Assembly (NCBI RefSeq): GCF_016722925.1
Contig: NZ_JAEQNC010000008.1
Span: 1 to 64,000 of the forward strand
Direction of reading: 5' to 3'
DNA length: 64,000 nt
DNA from: Phytoamicus setariae
GTDB lineage: Bacteria > Pseudomonadota > Alphaproteobacteria > Rhizobiales > Rhizobiaceae
Shown: positions 34,844 to 42,572 of the stretch, piece by piece
Position numbering within the stretch: position 1 is the stretch's first letter
Layout: every line of letters begins with the position of its first letter
The notes under the pieces: generated by a model
Told to the model about the DNA's origin: nothing
Database searches by the model: none
The model's input: the letters and a program-made list of their open reading frames with translations, nothing else
Position numbers and translations under genes: made by a program

Positions 34844-35698
34844 ATGAATGTTGATTTGCGTGGTCCATCAAGCCCAGCCAGCAGCCGGCTGCGGAGCGTC
34901 CTGCCGAAATTGTCGGACTCGGAGCGCCGTGTTGCCCTGTGGGTGCTCGACAACGTCGAGAGTTCGATCCGGCAATCCATGTCGGCAATCGCCCAGGCAA
35001 CCGATGTCAGCGACACGACGGTTCTGCGCATGTGCCGCACGGCAGGATTTGAAGGGTTTACGGACCTCAAGCTTGCCTTGGCGCAGGAGCCACGCGAAAG
35101 CCGAGGCGAAGCCGCCGCCGAGCCGCACGCCGGCGATCTGCAAGTCGCAGGCCGGCTTTTCCGCGCGGTGGCGCAGGCGATCCACGACACGCATGGGGTC
35201 CTCGACGAGGCAATATTCGCCAAGGCCTTGGATCTGATCGCGGGCGCGCGCCATATCCTGGTTGGTGGTGTCGGTGGTTCGGGCATCGTCGCTCAAGCTT
35301 TCTACCAGCGCTGCGTTCGTCTGGGTCTGCGCTGTGACGCGCCGATCGATTCCCAGTTGCAGATCATGCATTCGGCATTGACGGGTCCGGGGGATCTCGT
35401 CGTCGCCATTTCCTATTCGGGCATTTCCAGCGATCCGGTCCTGGTGTTGCAGGAGGCGAAGGCACGCGGTGCCGCGACGCTCTGCATCACCGGCAACAGT
35501 GCCTCGCCCCTTGCCCGTCTTGCCGATGTCGTTCTCGTCAGTGTCTCGCACGAGCAGGGCAGTGAACCGATGGCGGCACAGATTGCGCAGATAACTATGG
35601 TCGATGCCCTCTACTCGGCGCTCGTCGCGCGCAATGTCGAGCGTGCGCAGCTCACCGAGGAGCGCATGGTCAATGCGATCCTGCCGAAATCAATGTAG
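34844..35698 (+). CDS. MurR/RpiR-family regulator with SIS domain
   Basis: The 284-residue protein has an N-terminal HTH_6 domain (LRSVLPKLSDSERRVALWVLDNVESSIRQSMSAIAQATDVSDTTVLRMCRTAGFEGFTDLKLAL) and a SIS sugar-phosphate domain (ILVGGVGGSGIVAQAFYQRCVRLG ... DLVVAISYSGISSDPVLVLQEAKARGAATLCITGN). I chose ATG 34844 because an upstream in-frame ATG (34763) lies beside the putative operator and adds non-conserved residues. It is divergent from the second sugar transporter and probably controls it in response to a sugar phosphate. Confidence 0.88.
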   Translation: MNVDLRGPSSPASSRLRSVLPKLSDSERRVALWVLDNVESSIRQSMSAIAQATDVSDTTVLRMCRTAGFEGFTDLKLALAQEPRESRGEAAAEPHAGDLQVAGRLFRAVAQAIHDTHGVLDEAIFAKALDLIAGARHILVGGVGGSGIVAQAFYQRCVRLGLRCDAPIDSQLQIMHSALTGPGDLVVAISYSGISSDPVLVLQEAKARGAATLCITGNSASPLARLADVVLVSVSHEQGSEPMAAQIAQITMVDALYSALVARNVERAQLTEERMVNAILPKSM

Positions 35699-35810
35699 TG
35701 GACCTTGCAGGCCCCGGCGCTGCCGCCTGCCCGCCGGCGCTTGGGATTCCGGCGGGCGTCCTTGAGTTCCTTCACGGCGCTTTCATAGGTCTGCGAGCCA
35801 TTGCCCCAGA

Positions 35811-36314
35811 TCAAGCTTCCTTCTGGTCGCAGCTTTTGGACAACAGCAGGAACGCGATCGTCGCATAGGGTAGAAGTGCCGGCACCGATGCTAGCCGCTC
35901 CGGCGTGTAGTAGCCGGCCTCATCCAGCAGATTGATTGTGCCGATTACTTCTCCGCCGACGACGACGGGAATGTTCGCATTGGATTCGCAGCCGAGGGAC
36001 TGGATCAGTTCCCAGTCAAAGAAGACTTCGGCGATCTCCTCAATCCTCAGGCTGGAAAAGACCTCATGCCGGACCAGGACCTTGTCCCACCACTTGTCTT
36101 CCGAAATCGGCTTGAAGCCTCCAACCGGATAGGCGACCGGATTATCTGAAAACACCCGACGCGATTGCATTGCCTTCATATCGAAGACAGACGCGGTCAG
36201 AAGTTTGGTGCCGATCGTCGCCCGCACCAGTTCCGCCAGTGCCGAAAACGCGACATCCGCCGACTGCTGACGGACGGCATTCATAAATGTCTGGATTAGC
36301 TGTTCTGGCAACAT
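35811..36314 (-). CDS. GAF-domain protein
   Basis: The 167-residue protein is one GAF-like domain: VRATIGTKLLTASVFDMKAMQSRRVFSDNPVAYPVGGFKPISEDKWWDKVLVRHEVFSSLRIEEIAEVFFDWELIQSLGCESNANIPVVVGGEVIGTINLLDEAGYY. ATG 36314 follows AGAGGGGGACAC, a good ribosome site; the open frame extends further upstream without it. GAF proteins of this small size often occur beside amidase or peptidase genes. It is divergent from the M24 peptidase, so it may be a ligand sensor or accessory for it. No catalytic motif is visible. Confidence 0.82.
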   Translation of the reverse strand: MLPEQLIQTFMNAVRQQSADVAFSALAELVRATIGTKLLTASVFDMKAMQSRRVFSDNPVAYPVGGFKPISEDKWWDKVLVRHEVFSSLRIEEIAEVFFDWELIQSLGCESNANIPVVVGGEVIGTINLLDEAGYYTPERLASVPALLPYATIAFLLLSKSCDQKEA

Positions 36315-36718
36315 GTGTCCCCCTCTTCTCATGGGCAAAAATAGTCGGTATTCAGTATGTCGACAAGAGCAAATTTTTAGTATGAGTGAAAAAATGCATG
36401 ACGAGGAGTGGGCTTCATGCCAATGGTCAAGGCTCGTTGCCAGAACAAGGAGCATCCGATGGAGGTACCGGTGGACAACGGAACCAATCGCGCGACTTCA
36501 CAACTGCGGTTGAGGCCCAGGATGCCCTTGCTATGATCGAGGCGAAACGCGAGTTTCTTGTTGCCATCGCGAGTGGGAGCACGAGAACCTGATCCAGGCT
36601 GGCGACGTCAACAACGCCGCTTTCCTTCCCGTCCACAGGCCCTAGTTTTTGCGTTAAATTCATCCTGCGTCAGGGGGCCGTCCCGCGATCCCGGCGCTTT
36701 GTATCAAAAGGAACCAAC
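36315..36718. other. Divergent promoter region between GAF protein and M24 peptidase genes
   Basis: About 400 bases without a recognisable gene; short open frames here have no domain features. AAGGA lies 6 bases before the M24 start. No strong palindrome was noticed. Confidence 0.45.
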
Positions 36719-37864
36719 ATGTCGTCAGCTCCCCGCCCTACCCCCATTTCAGATGCCGAACGCCAGTTGCGGCTCGGCCGACTGCGCGCAAGTATGGATG
36801 CGGCAAACGTGCAAGGCGTGCTGCTTGGTTCGACAGAAAGCCTGCGTTATTTCACCGGCCTGGTGTGGTATCCGAGCGAGCGCCTGCTTGGCGCACTCGT
36901 GACAGCAACGGGCCTCTTCTACATCGTGCCGGGCTTTGAGCTGAGCAAGGTTGACAGCATGCCGAAGCTAGCTGGCGAGATCGTCACCTGGCAGGAGGAC
37001 GAGAGCAACGCCGAACGCATTTCTGCCTTGCTGGGACCGAAGGATCGGCTCGCGCTCGACGACGCATTGCCGCTTTTCGCCTATCATGCGCTGGCAAAAA
37101 GCTTCGGTGCGGACCGGCTGGTTGATGGTGGGCGGTTGATCCGCGATATCAGGCTGCGCAAGTCTGCAGCCGAAATCGACATCATTCAATACGCCATGAA
37201 CCTGACGCTGGAAGTTCAGCGCCGTGCCCATGCCTTCATCAAGCCGGGCATCAAGGCGTCCGAGGTTATCCGCTATATCGACGAGCAGCATCGTGCACTC
37301 GGTGCCGCCGGCGGTTCGAGCTTCTGCATCGTCTCCTTCGGCGAAGCGACATCCTTGCCGCATGGCGCCGAAGGCGAACAGACCTATGCGTCGGGCGACG
37401 TCGTCCTGGTCGATACCGGTTGCCGGATCGACGGTTATCATTCCGACCTGACCCGGACATATGTTCTTGACGAACCCGATGCCGATTTTGCCCGCGCCTG
37501 GGCGATTGAACGCGAAGCCCAACAGGCAGTGTTTGACGCCGCCCGGCTTGGCGCTGCTTGCGGCAGCCTTGACGATGCCGCGCGTGCGACGATTGAGCGG
37601 CACGGATTGGGCCCGGATTATGCGCTTCCCGGCCTGCCCCACCGCGCCGGACACGGTCTCGGTCTCGAGATCCATGAAGAGCCCTACATCGTTCGCGGCA
37701 ATGCTACCAAACTCGATATCGGCATGTGCTTTTCAAACGAACCCATGATTGTCTTCCCGGGTCGCTATGGTATCCGCCTAGAAGATCACATCTACATGAC
37801 CGAATCCGGGGCGGCCAAATGGTTCACATTGCCGGCAAAGGGTCCTGCAGAGCCATTCGCCTGA
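36719..37864 (+). CDS. M24-family metallopeptidase (Xaa-Pro dipeptidase-like)
   Basis: The 381-residue pita-bread enzyme has an N-terminal creatinase-like domain (to about 150) and all five metal ligands: D232 (VVLVDTGCRID), D243 (GYHSDLTRTYV), H312 (PHRAGHGLGLEIHE), E341 (FSNEPMIVFPG) and E355 (IRLEDHI). It may cleave Xaa-Pro bonds, or act on creatine-like or other amide substrates, as family members vary. A terminator hairpin follows at 37884-37918. Confidence 0.9.
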   Translation: MSSAPRPTPISDAERQLRLGRLRASMDAANVQGVLLGSTESLRYFTGLVWYPSERLLGALVTATGLFYIVPGFELSKVDSMPKLAGEIVTWQEDESNAERISALLGPKDRLALDDALPLFAYHALAKSFGADRLVDGGRLIRDIRLRKSAAEIDIIQYAMNLTLEVQRRAHAFIKPGIKASEVIRYIDEQHRALGAAGGSSFCIVSFGEATSLPHGAEGEQTYASGDVVLVDTGCRIDGYHSDLTRTYVLDEPDADFARAWAIEREAQQAVFDAARLGAACGSLDDAARATIERHGLGPDYALPGLPHRAGHGLGLEIHEEPYIVRGNATKLDIGMCFSNEPMIVFPGRYGIRLEDHIYMTESGAAKWFTLPAKGPAEPFA

Positions 37865-37883
37865 TCCGCAGTACTGAATTGTT

Positions 37884-37918
37884 GCGCCCTTTCCACGCCT
37901 TAGGCACGGAAAGGGCGC
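37884..37918 (+). terminator. Terminator hairpin after the M24 peptidase gene
   Basis: GCGCCCTTTCC (37884-37894) and GGAAAGGGCGC (37908-37918) form a perfect 11-base stem with a 13-base loop, 20 bases after the stop codon. The downstream T-run is short (TTCTGG). Confidence 0.65.
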
Positions 37919-38247
37919 TTCTGGCGGCGTCCCATGCATTCGCGCGACGGCCGGCCGAGGCCTTTTCGAGGAAGGCACTCGACAGTCATGAAAGCACTTT
38001 TTTCTTTTTTTTCAGCTATTTGACTTTCACGCTGAACTGTCCCATCATCCCGCAAATGAACAACACGGCCTTTCTCATAGGCACTCTCCAGGTGCGGCTT
38101 CAAATAGGCCCTTAGCCCTGGTTCGAACCGTTGCATTGGCAACGTCGGGCCAGGGGACCTTTCTCACCCACTATTTCTCATAGGCAGATACGGTCCTGTG
38201 TCGCGTTTGACGTGGCAGGGCTTGTGGCTGCCGGAAAGGTACCTGCA
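37919..38247. other. Non-coding stretch before a small basic protein gene
   Basis: No gene recognised. It includes a T-rich run (about 37995-38015) and a nested hairpin near 38115-38155 (outer arms CCCTGG and CCAGGG, inner arms GTTGC and GCAAC around ATTG). Confidence 0.4.
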
Positions 38248-38370
38248 ATGGCCAAACGTATAGGCAATCGCGAAGCTCGCAAGCCAAAGAAACCCAAGGA
38301 AAAGAAGGCGGAATCCGGCTCGGTCTCAGCACTGAGCCCAAGCGGTTCCAACCTGCGCAAGGGTAAGTAA
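38248..38370 (+). CDS. Small basic protein of 40 residues
   Basis: The protein reads MAKRIGNREARKPKKPKEKK, then AESGSVSALSPSGSNLRKGK. It is lysine- and arginine-rich at both ends, with GGAAAGG 8 bases before the ATG. Small proteins with the same start pattern (M-x-K-x-x-GNREAKKPKK) occur in rhizobial genomes as conserved hypotheticals; this is from memory and not checked. The function is unknown; nucleic-acid or ribosome binding is conceivable from the charge alone. Confidence 0.6.
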   Translation: MAKRIGNREARKPKKPKEKKAESGSVSALSPSGSNLRKGK

Positions 38371-38946
38371 GGACGACTTTGTTTCCTTCTCACGCGAAGC
38401 TGGCCGGCATTGCAGACTGCATTGCCGGCCGCCTTCAAGAGAACCGCGAATGCCTTGACTTACCGGCACATTACTTTAGGACAGCGGCATGTTGGCATTG
38501 CATTTCCATATGAGACGGGAGCCTCTGCGTCTCAAAACCGGATCATAGCCCGGGCGCGACGCCTCGTTCGCGGTCGGGAATTATGTTTGCGCCGCAGCCC
38601 TCTCCATACGCTGCGAAGATGAAACCGACATCAGGAGCAATCCACCGCTGCCCTCCCCTTTGCGACCAAGGGTTCTAGACGCATGCTGGATTGGTTCGTC
38701 ACACGGGCCACTATGAGACAAGCAAGCAACTGGTATGCCGACACGCTCCGCAAGCGTGAGCGCGCGCGAGCGTTTGGAAAAGATTTTTCGTCGACGGGGG
38801 GCCTTGTGGATCTTCGTGGGCTTGGACTTTGCGATGTCTCTTCTGCACTGCACGCCATGGATCGACGGATCCCCCGGCGCAATCGGGCCCGCTTCGGCCT
38901 TTTCTGCCCCCTCTTGGAAGACTAGGCCTGCGAGCATCCAGCCTGG
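38371..38946. other. Intergenic stretch without recognisable gene
   Basis: Several short frames cross this stretch on both strands, none with a domain, a credible ribosome site or consistent codon use. It may hold the promoter of the polyamine genes at its right end. Confidence 0.4.
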
Positions 38947-40086
38947 ATGAACGAAAACTCCTTCGGCAATAACGAGATATCAGCCCCCATGATCCAGACC
39001 CCCTACTACCTCATCGATAAGGCAAAGCTGCTCCGCAACATGGAAAAGATTGCCTATGTGCGCGAAAAATCCGGCGCCAAGGCGTTGCTGGCTTTGAAAT
39101 GCTTCGCCACCTGGTCTGTCTTCGACTTCATGCGAGAATACATGGATGGCACTACCTCGTCGTCGCTCTTCGAGGTCCGGCTCGGTCACGAGCGGTTTGG
39201 CGGTGAAACCCATGCCTATAGCGTCGCTTATGGTGATAACGAGATCGAGGAGGTTGTCGCCTGCGCCGACAAGATCATCTTCAACTCGATCGGTCAGCTT
39301 GAAAGATTTGCCGGCAAGGCGGATGGGATTGCCCGTGGCCTGCGCCTGAACCCGCAAGTGAGTTCCTCGAGTTTCGACCTTGCGGACCCCGCACGCCCCT
39401 ACAGCCGGCTTGGAGAATGGGATGTCGCGCGGGTCGAGCCGATCATGGATCGAATCAACGGCTTCATGATCCACAACAACTGCGAGAACAAGGATTTCGC
39501 CTTGTTCGACCGCATGCTGACGCAGATCGAGGACCGGTTCGGGTCGCTGCTCGGCCGGGTTGATTGGCTCAGCCTCGGCGGTGGCATCCACTTCACGGGT
39601 GAAGGCTATCCGGTCGATGCGTTTTGCGACCGCTTGAAGTCATTCTCGGACCGCTATGGGGTTCAGATCTACCTGGAACCTGGCGAAGCTTCCATCACCG
39701 GTAGCACCACGCTCGAAGTCACCGTGCTCGACACGCTGTTCAACGGCAAAAACCTCGCCATCGTCGACAGCTCGATCGAAGCTCACATGCTGGACCTGCT
39801 GATCTACCGCGAATCCGCGAAGGTTTCCCCCAACGAAGGTCCGCACAGCTACATGATCTGCGGGAAGTCCTGCCTTGCAGGCGATATTTTTGGCGAGTTC
39901 CGCTTTGCCGAGGAATTGAAAGTGGGCGACCGCATCTCGTTTCAGGACGCGGCCGGCTACACCATGGTCAAGAAGAACTGGTTCAACGGCGTAAAAATGC
40001 CGGCGATCGCCATCAAGGATCTGGACGGAAGCGTCAGGACAGTCCGCGATTTCACCTACGCGGATTATGAACAGAGCCTCTCATGA
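38947..40086 (+). CDS. nspC: Carboxynorspermidine/carboxyspermidine decarboxylase
   Basis: The 379-residue fold III PLP enzyme has IQTPYYLIDKAKLLRNMEKIAYVREKSGAKALLALKCFATW (PLP lysine K51), NPQVSSSSFDLADPARPYSRLG, WLSLGGGIHFTGEGYPVDAF, YLEPGEASITGSTTLEV and MICGKSCLAGDIFGEF. It decarboxylates carboxyspermidine to spermidine. The gene for the preceding enzyme follows 39 bases downstream. ATG 38989 (MIQTPYYLIDK) is an alternative start that matches the conserved domain better; neither has a strong ribosome site. Confidence 0.9.
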   Translation: MNENSFGNNEISAPMIQTPYYLIDKAKLLRNMEKIAYVREKSGAKALLALKCFATWSVFDFMREYMDGTTSSSLFEVRLGHERFGGETHAYSVAYGDNEIEEVVACADKIIFNSIGQLERFAGKADGIARGLRLNPQVSSSSFDLADPARPYSRLGEWDVARVEPIMDRINGFMIHNNCENKDFALFDRMLTQIEDRFGSLLGRVDWLSLGGGIHFTGEGYPVDAFCDRLKSFSDRYGVQIYLEPGEASITGSTTLEVTVLDTLFNGKNLAIVDSSIEAHMLDLLIYRESAKVSPNEGPHSYMICGKSCLAGDIFGEFRFAEELKVGDRISFQDAAGYTMVKKNWFNGVKMPAIAIKDLDGSVRTVRDFTYADYEQSLS

Positions 40087-40125
40087 GGCTCTGCGATACA
40101 CGGGCATAAGGAGATATCCCCTCAA

Positions 40126-41367
40126 ATGAAAAAGAACGTTCTCATCATCGGCGCCGGTGGCGTAGCACAGGTCGTGGCGCATAAATGCGCCCAGAACAGC
40201 GATGTATTGGGAGATATTCACATTGCATCGCGCACCGTCGGCAAGTGCCGCACGATCGTCGAATCGGTCCTTCAGAAAAAGAGCCTGAAGAGCGATGTGA
40301 AACTGGAAGCACATGCACTGGACGCCATGGATGTCGAGGCCACAAAGGCCCTCATAAAGAGCACCGGCGCCCAGATCGTCATCAATGTCGGCTCTGCATT
40401 CCTCAACATGTCGGTGCTGCGCGCCTGCATGGACACCGGCACGGCCTATCTGGACACGGCCATTCATGAAGACCCGAACAAGATCTGCGAAACGCCGCCG
40501 TGGTACGGAAACTACGAATGGAAGCATGCCCACGAGTGCAAGCAGAAGGGTGTCACCGCCATTCTTGGCGCCGGCTTTGATCCAGGCGTCGTCAACGCTT
40601 ACGCACGTCTTGCCAAGGACGAGTATTTCGACAAGATCTCAGCTGTCGATATCGTCGACATCAACGCCGGCAGTCACGGTCGGTATTTTGCCACCAACTT
40701 CGATCCGGAAATCAATTTCCGGGAGTTCACCGGTGTCGTCTATTCCTGGCAGAACAATCAGTGGCAGACGAACAAGATGTTCGAAGTCGGCAAGGAATTC
40801 GACCTGCCGGTTGTCGGCAAGTGCAAGGCTTACATGACCGGCCACGACGAGGTCCATTCCCTGTCCAAGAATATGGATGGCGCCGACGTGCGTTTCTGGA
40901 TGGGCTTCGGCGACCACTATATCAACGTCTTTACAGTGCTGAACAATCTTGGACTGCTGTCCGAAAAGCCGGTGAAAACCGCCGAAGGTCTTGAAGTCGT
41001 GCCGTTGAAGGTCGTCAAGGCCGTGTTGCCCGATCCGTCATCGCTGGCACCTGATTATCAGGGCAAGACCTGCATCGGTGATTTCGTCCGCGGCACCAAG
41101 GACGGCAAGGAGCGCGAGATCTTCATCTACAATGTGGCTGACCACAAGGAAGCCTATGAGGAAGTAGGCTCCCAGGGCATCTCCTACACTGCCGGGGTGC
41201 CGGCTGTTGCTGCGGCTATGCTAATCGCGACCGGTGAATGGGACGTCAAGCAAATGGCCAATGTCGAAGAACTGCCGCCCCGGCCATTCCTCGCCATTCT
41301 GGACCGGATCGGCCTGCCCACCCGGATCAAGGATTCCGAGGGCGATAGGGCCTTGTCATTCGAATAG
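40126..41367 (+). CDS. Carboxynorspermidine/carboxyspermidine dehydrogenase (saccharopine dehydrogenase family)
   Basis: The 413-residue protein has an N-terminal Rossmann motif (KNVLIIGAGGVAQVVAHKCAQNSDV), IASRTVGKC, VINVGSAFLNMSVLRACMDTGTAYLDTAIHEDP, GAGFDPGVVNAYARLA and DINAGSHGRYFATNFDPEINFREF. It reduces the Schiff base of aspartate semialdehyde and putrescine to carboxyspermidine (or norspermidine form). GGAG lies about 13 bases before the ATG. With nspC it forms the alternative spermidine pathway of many Rhizobiales, which lack the S-adenosylmethionine decarboxylase route. Confidence 0.92.
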   Translation: MKKNVLIIGAGGVAQVVAHKCAQNSDVLGDIHIASRTVGKCRTIVESVLQKKSLKSDVKLEAHALDAMDVEATKALIKSTGAQIVINVGSAFLNMSVLRACMDTGTAYLDTAIHEDPNKICETPPWYGNYEWKHAHECKQKGVTAILGAGFDPGVVNAYARLAKDEYFDKISAVDIVDINAGSHGRYFATNFDPEINFREFTGVVYSWQNNQWQTNKMFEVGKEFDLPVVGKCKAYMTGHDEVHSLSKNMDGADVRFWMGFGDHYINVFTVLNNLGLLSEKPVKTAEGLEVVPLKVVKAVLPDPSSLAPDYQGKTCIGDFVRGTKDGKEREIFIYNVADHKEAYEEVGSQGISYTAGVPAVAAAMLIATGEWDVKQMANVEELPPRPFLAILDRIGLPTRIKDSEGDRALSFE

Positions 41368-41409
41368 AAGGTTTGCGGCCGGTTAGCCGGTGCACTGTCG
41401 AAATCAAGG

Positions 41410-41441
41410 AAGGTCGCGCAGGTTGCTGTCTGCGCGACCTT
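41410..41441. terminator. Bidirectional terminator hairpin
   Basis: AAGGTCGCGCAG (41410-41421) and CTGCGCGACCTT (41430-41441) form a perfect 12-base stem with an 8-base loop between the convergent polyamine and antiporter operons. Confidence 0.75.
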
Positions 41442-41460
41442 TCACACATGAATTTCAGGG

Positions 41461-41820
41461 TCAGTCGCTACGCGCCGGCTTCTTTGGTACGATGTCGTTG
41501 TCTTCCGCCCTGTCTCGATGGAGTGCCGCGCGGGCCAGCAGCATATAGGTGACTGGGGTAGTGACAGTGACAAAGGCCCATATCAGGATTTCGTGAGCTA
41601 CCGGTCGCGACGCGAGTACGCTGAAGAAGATGATCGATGCCACCATCACTCCGCCGGTGCCCAGGCTGGTACCGAGCGTGGCCGGGTGAACACGCTGGTA
41701 GAATGTCTTCATCTGAAGCAAGCCGATCGAGCCGAGCAGCGCGAACCCGGCGCCTCCGATCAGGCAAATCGAGATCAGAACGGCAACCCATGCCGGAATG
41801 TCGGCAGCGGCATTCGTCAT
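41461..41820 (-). CDS. Mrp/Pha cation:proton antiporter subunit G
   Basis: The 119-residue membrane protein has three hydrophobic segments (WVAVLISICLIGGAGFALLGSIGLLQM, LGTSLGTGGVMVASIIFFSVL, ILIWAFVTVTTPVTYMLLARAALHR) and the subunit G pattern RVHPATLG. It is the last gene of the antiporter operon, and its start overlaps the subunit F stop. Confidence 0.92.
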   Translation of the reverse strand: MTNAAADIPAWVAVLISICLIGGAGFALLGSIGLLQMKTFYQRVHPATLGTSLGTGGVMVASIIFFSVLASRPVAHEILIWAFVTVTTPVTYMLLARAALHRDRAEDNDIVPKKPARSD

Positions 41821-42098
41821 TCGACGACCTCCCCGCGCATCAGGAATTTCGCCAGCGCAACCGACGACACGAAGCCGAGCAACGCAATGACGAGAGCGGC
41901 CTCGAAATAGATGGTGCGGCCGCTGCCTATGCCGAACGTCACCAGAAGCAGCATTCCGTTGATATAGAGTGTATCGAGACCCATGATCCGGTCCTGCGCG
42001 CGCGGCCCGCGGATCATCCGTAACGTGGCCGCGGCCATGGCCGCAAGCAGCATCAGTTTGGCGATCGAAACCGAGGCGAACAAAATGGTGGCGCTCAT
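41817..42098 (-). CDS. Mrp/Pha antiporter subunit F
   Basis: The 93-residue protein has the subunit F layout: three membrane spans with MIRGPRAQDRIMGLDTLYINGMLLL and ALLGFVSSVALAKFLMRG. It overlaps subunits E and G by four bases each. Confidence 0.92.
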   Translation of the reverse strand: MSATILFASVSIAKLMLLAAMAAATLRMIRGPRAQDRIMGLDTLYINGMLLLVTFGIGSGRTIYFEAALVIALLGFVSSVALAKFLMRGEVVE

Positions 42099-42571
42099 GC
42101 GAATATCTCCAGCAGCAGCTTTTCGTAGCGGTTCTTGAAGTGATCGCGCCAGTCCGTCGCGTTTTCGAGGCTGGCGACGTGGATAAGTACCGTCCTGTCG
42201 TTGGAGTTATACTCGAGCCATGCCGATCCGGGTGTCCCTGTTACGATCATCGCCATGACCGAGAGTATCACGCCGCTGCCACTCTCCACCGGCAGCGTGA
42301 CGAAGCCGGGCGGGTGGGGGCTTCGCCCGCCCCTCAGGACGGTGCCCGCGACATTCAGATTGGACAGGAGGACATCCCATAGAACGATGCCAAATAGCTT
42401 CGGCAACAGGTACCACTTGGCAAATCTGGGTTTTTCCGGTCGTAGCGCGGCGAGCGACCACGAGGCGAATATACCCACCAGCGTGCCAAGCAGGATATGC
42501 CCTGGCGTGACGCGGTTGAGAAGCAGCCACATCAGAACGATCGACACGGTCAGCAACGGATAGGGCAGCAT
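42095..42571 (-). CDS. Mrp/Pha antiporter subunit E
   Basis: The 158-residue protein begins MLPYPLLTVSIVLMWLLLNRVTPGHILLGTLVG and has PPGFVTLPVESGSGVILSVMAMIVTGTPGSAWLEYNSNDRTVLIHVAS, the family core. ATG 42571 is one base after the subunit D stop; a longer open frame upstream is not the gene. Confidence 0.92.
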   Translation of the reverse strand: MLPYPLLTVSIVLMWLLLNRVTPGHILLGTLVGIFASWSLAALRPEKPRFAKWYLLPKLFGIVLWDVLLSNLNVAGTVLRGGRSPHPPGFVTLPVESGSGVILSVMAMIVTGTPGSAWLEYNSNDRTVLIHVASLENATDWRDHFKNRYEKLLLEIFA

Positions 42572-42572
42572 C

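Noticed and set aside
38105-38165. GGTTCGAACC with nested stems, resembling a tRNA T-arm
   Set aside because: The 5-base stems needed around the TTCGA loop do not pair on either strand and no acceptor, D or anticodon arms can be drawn.
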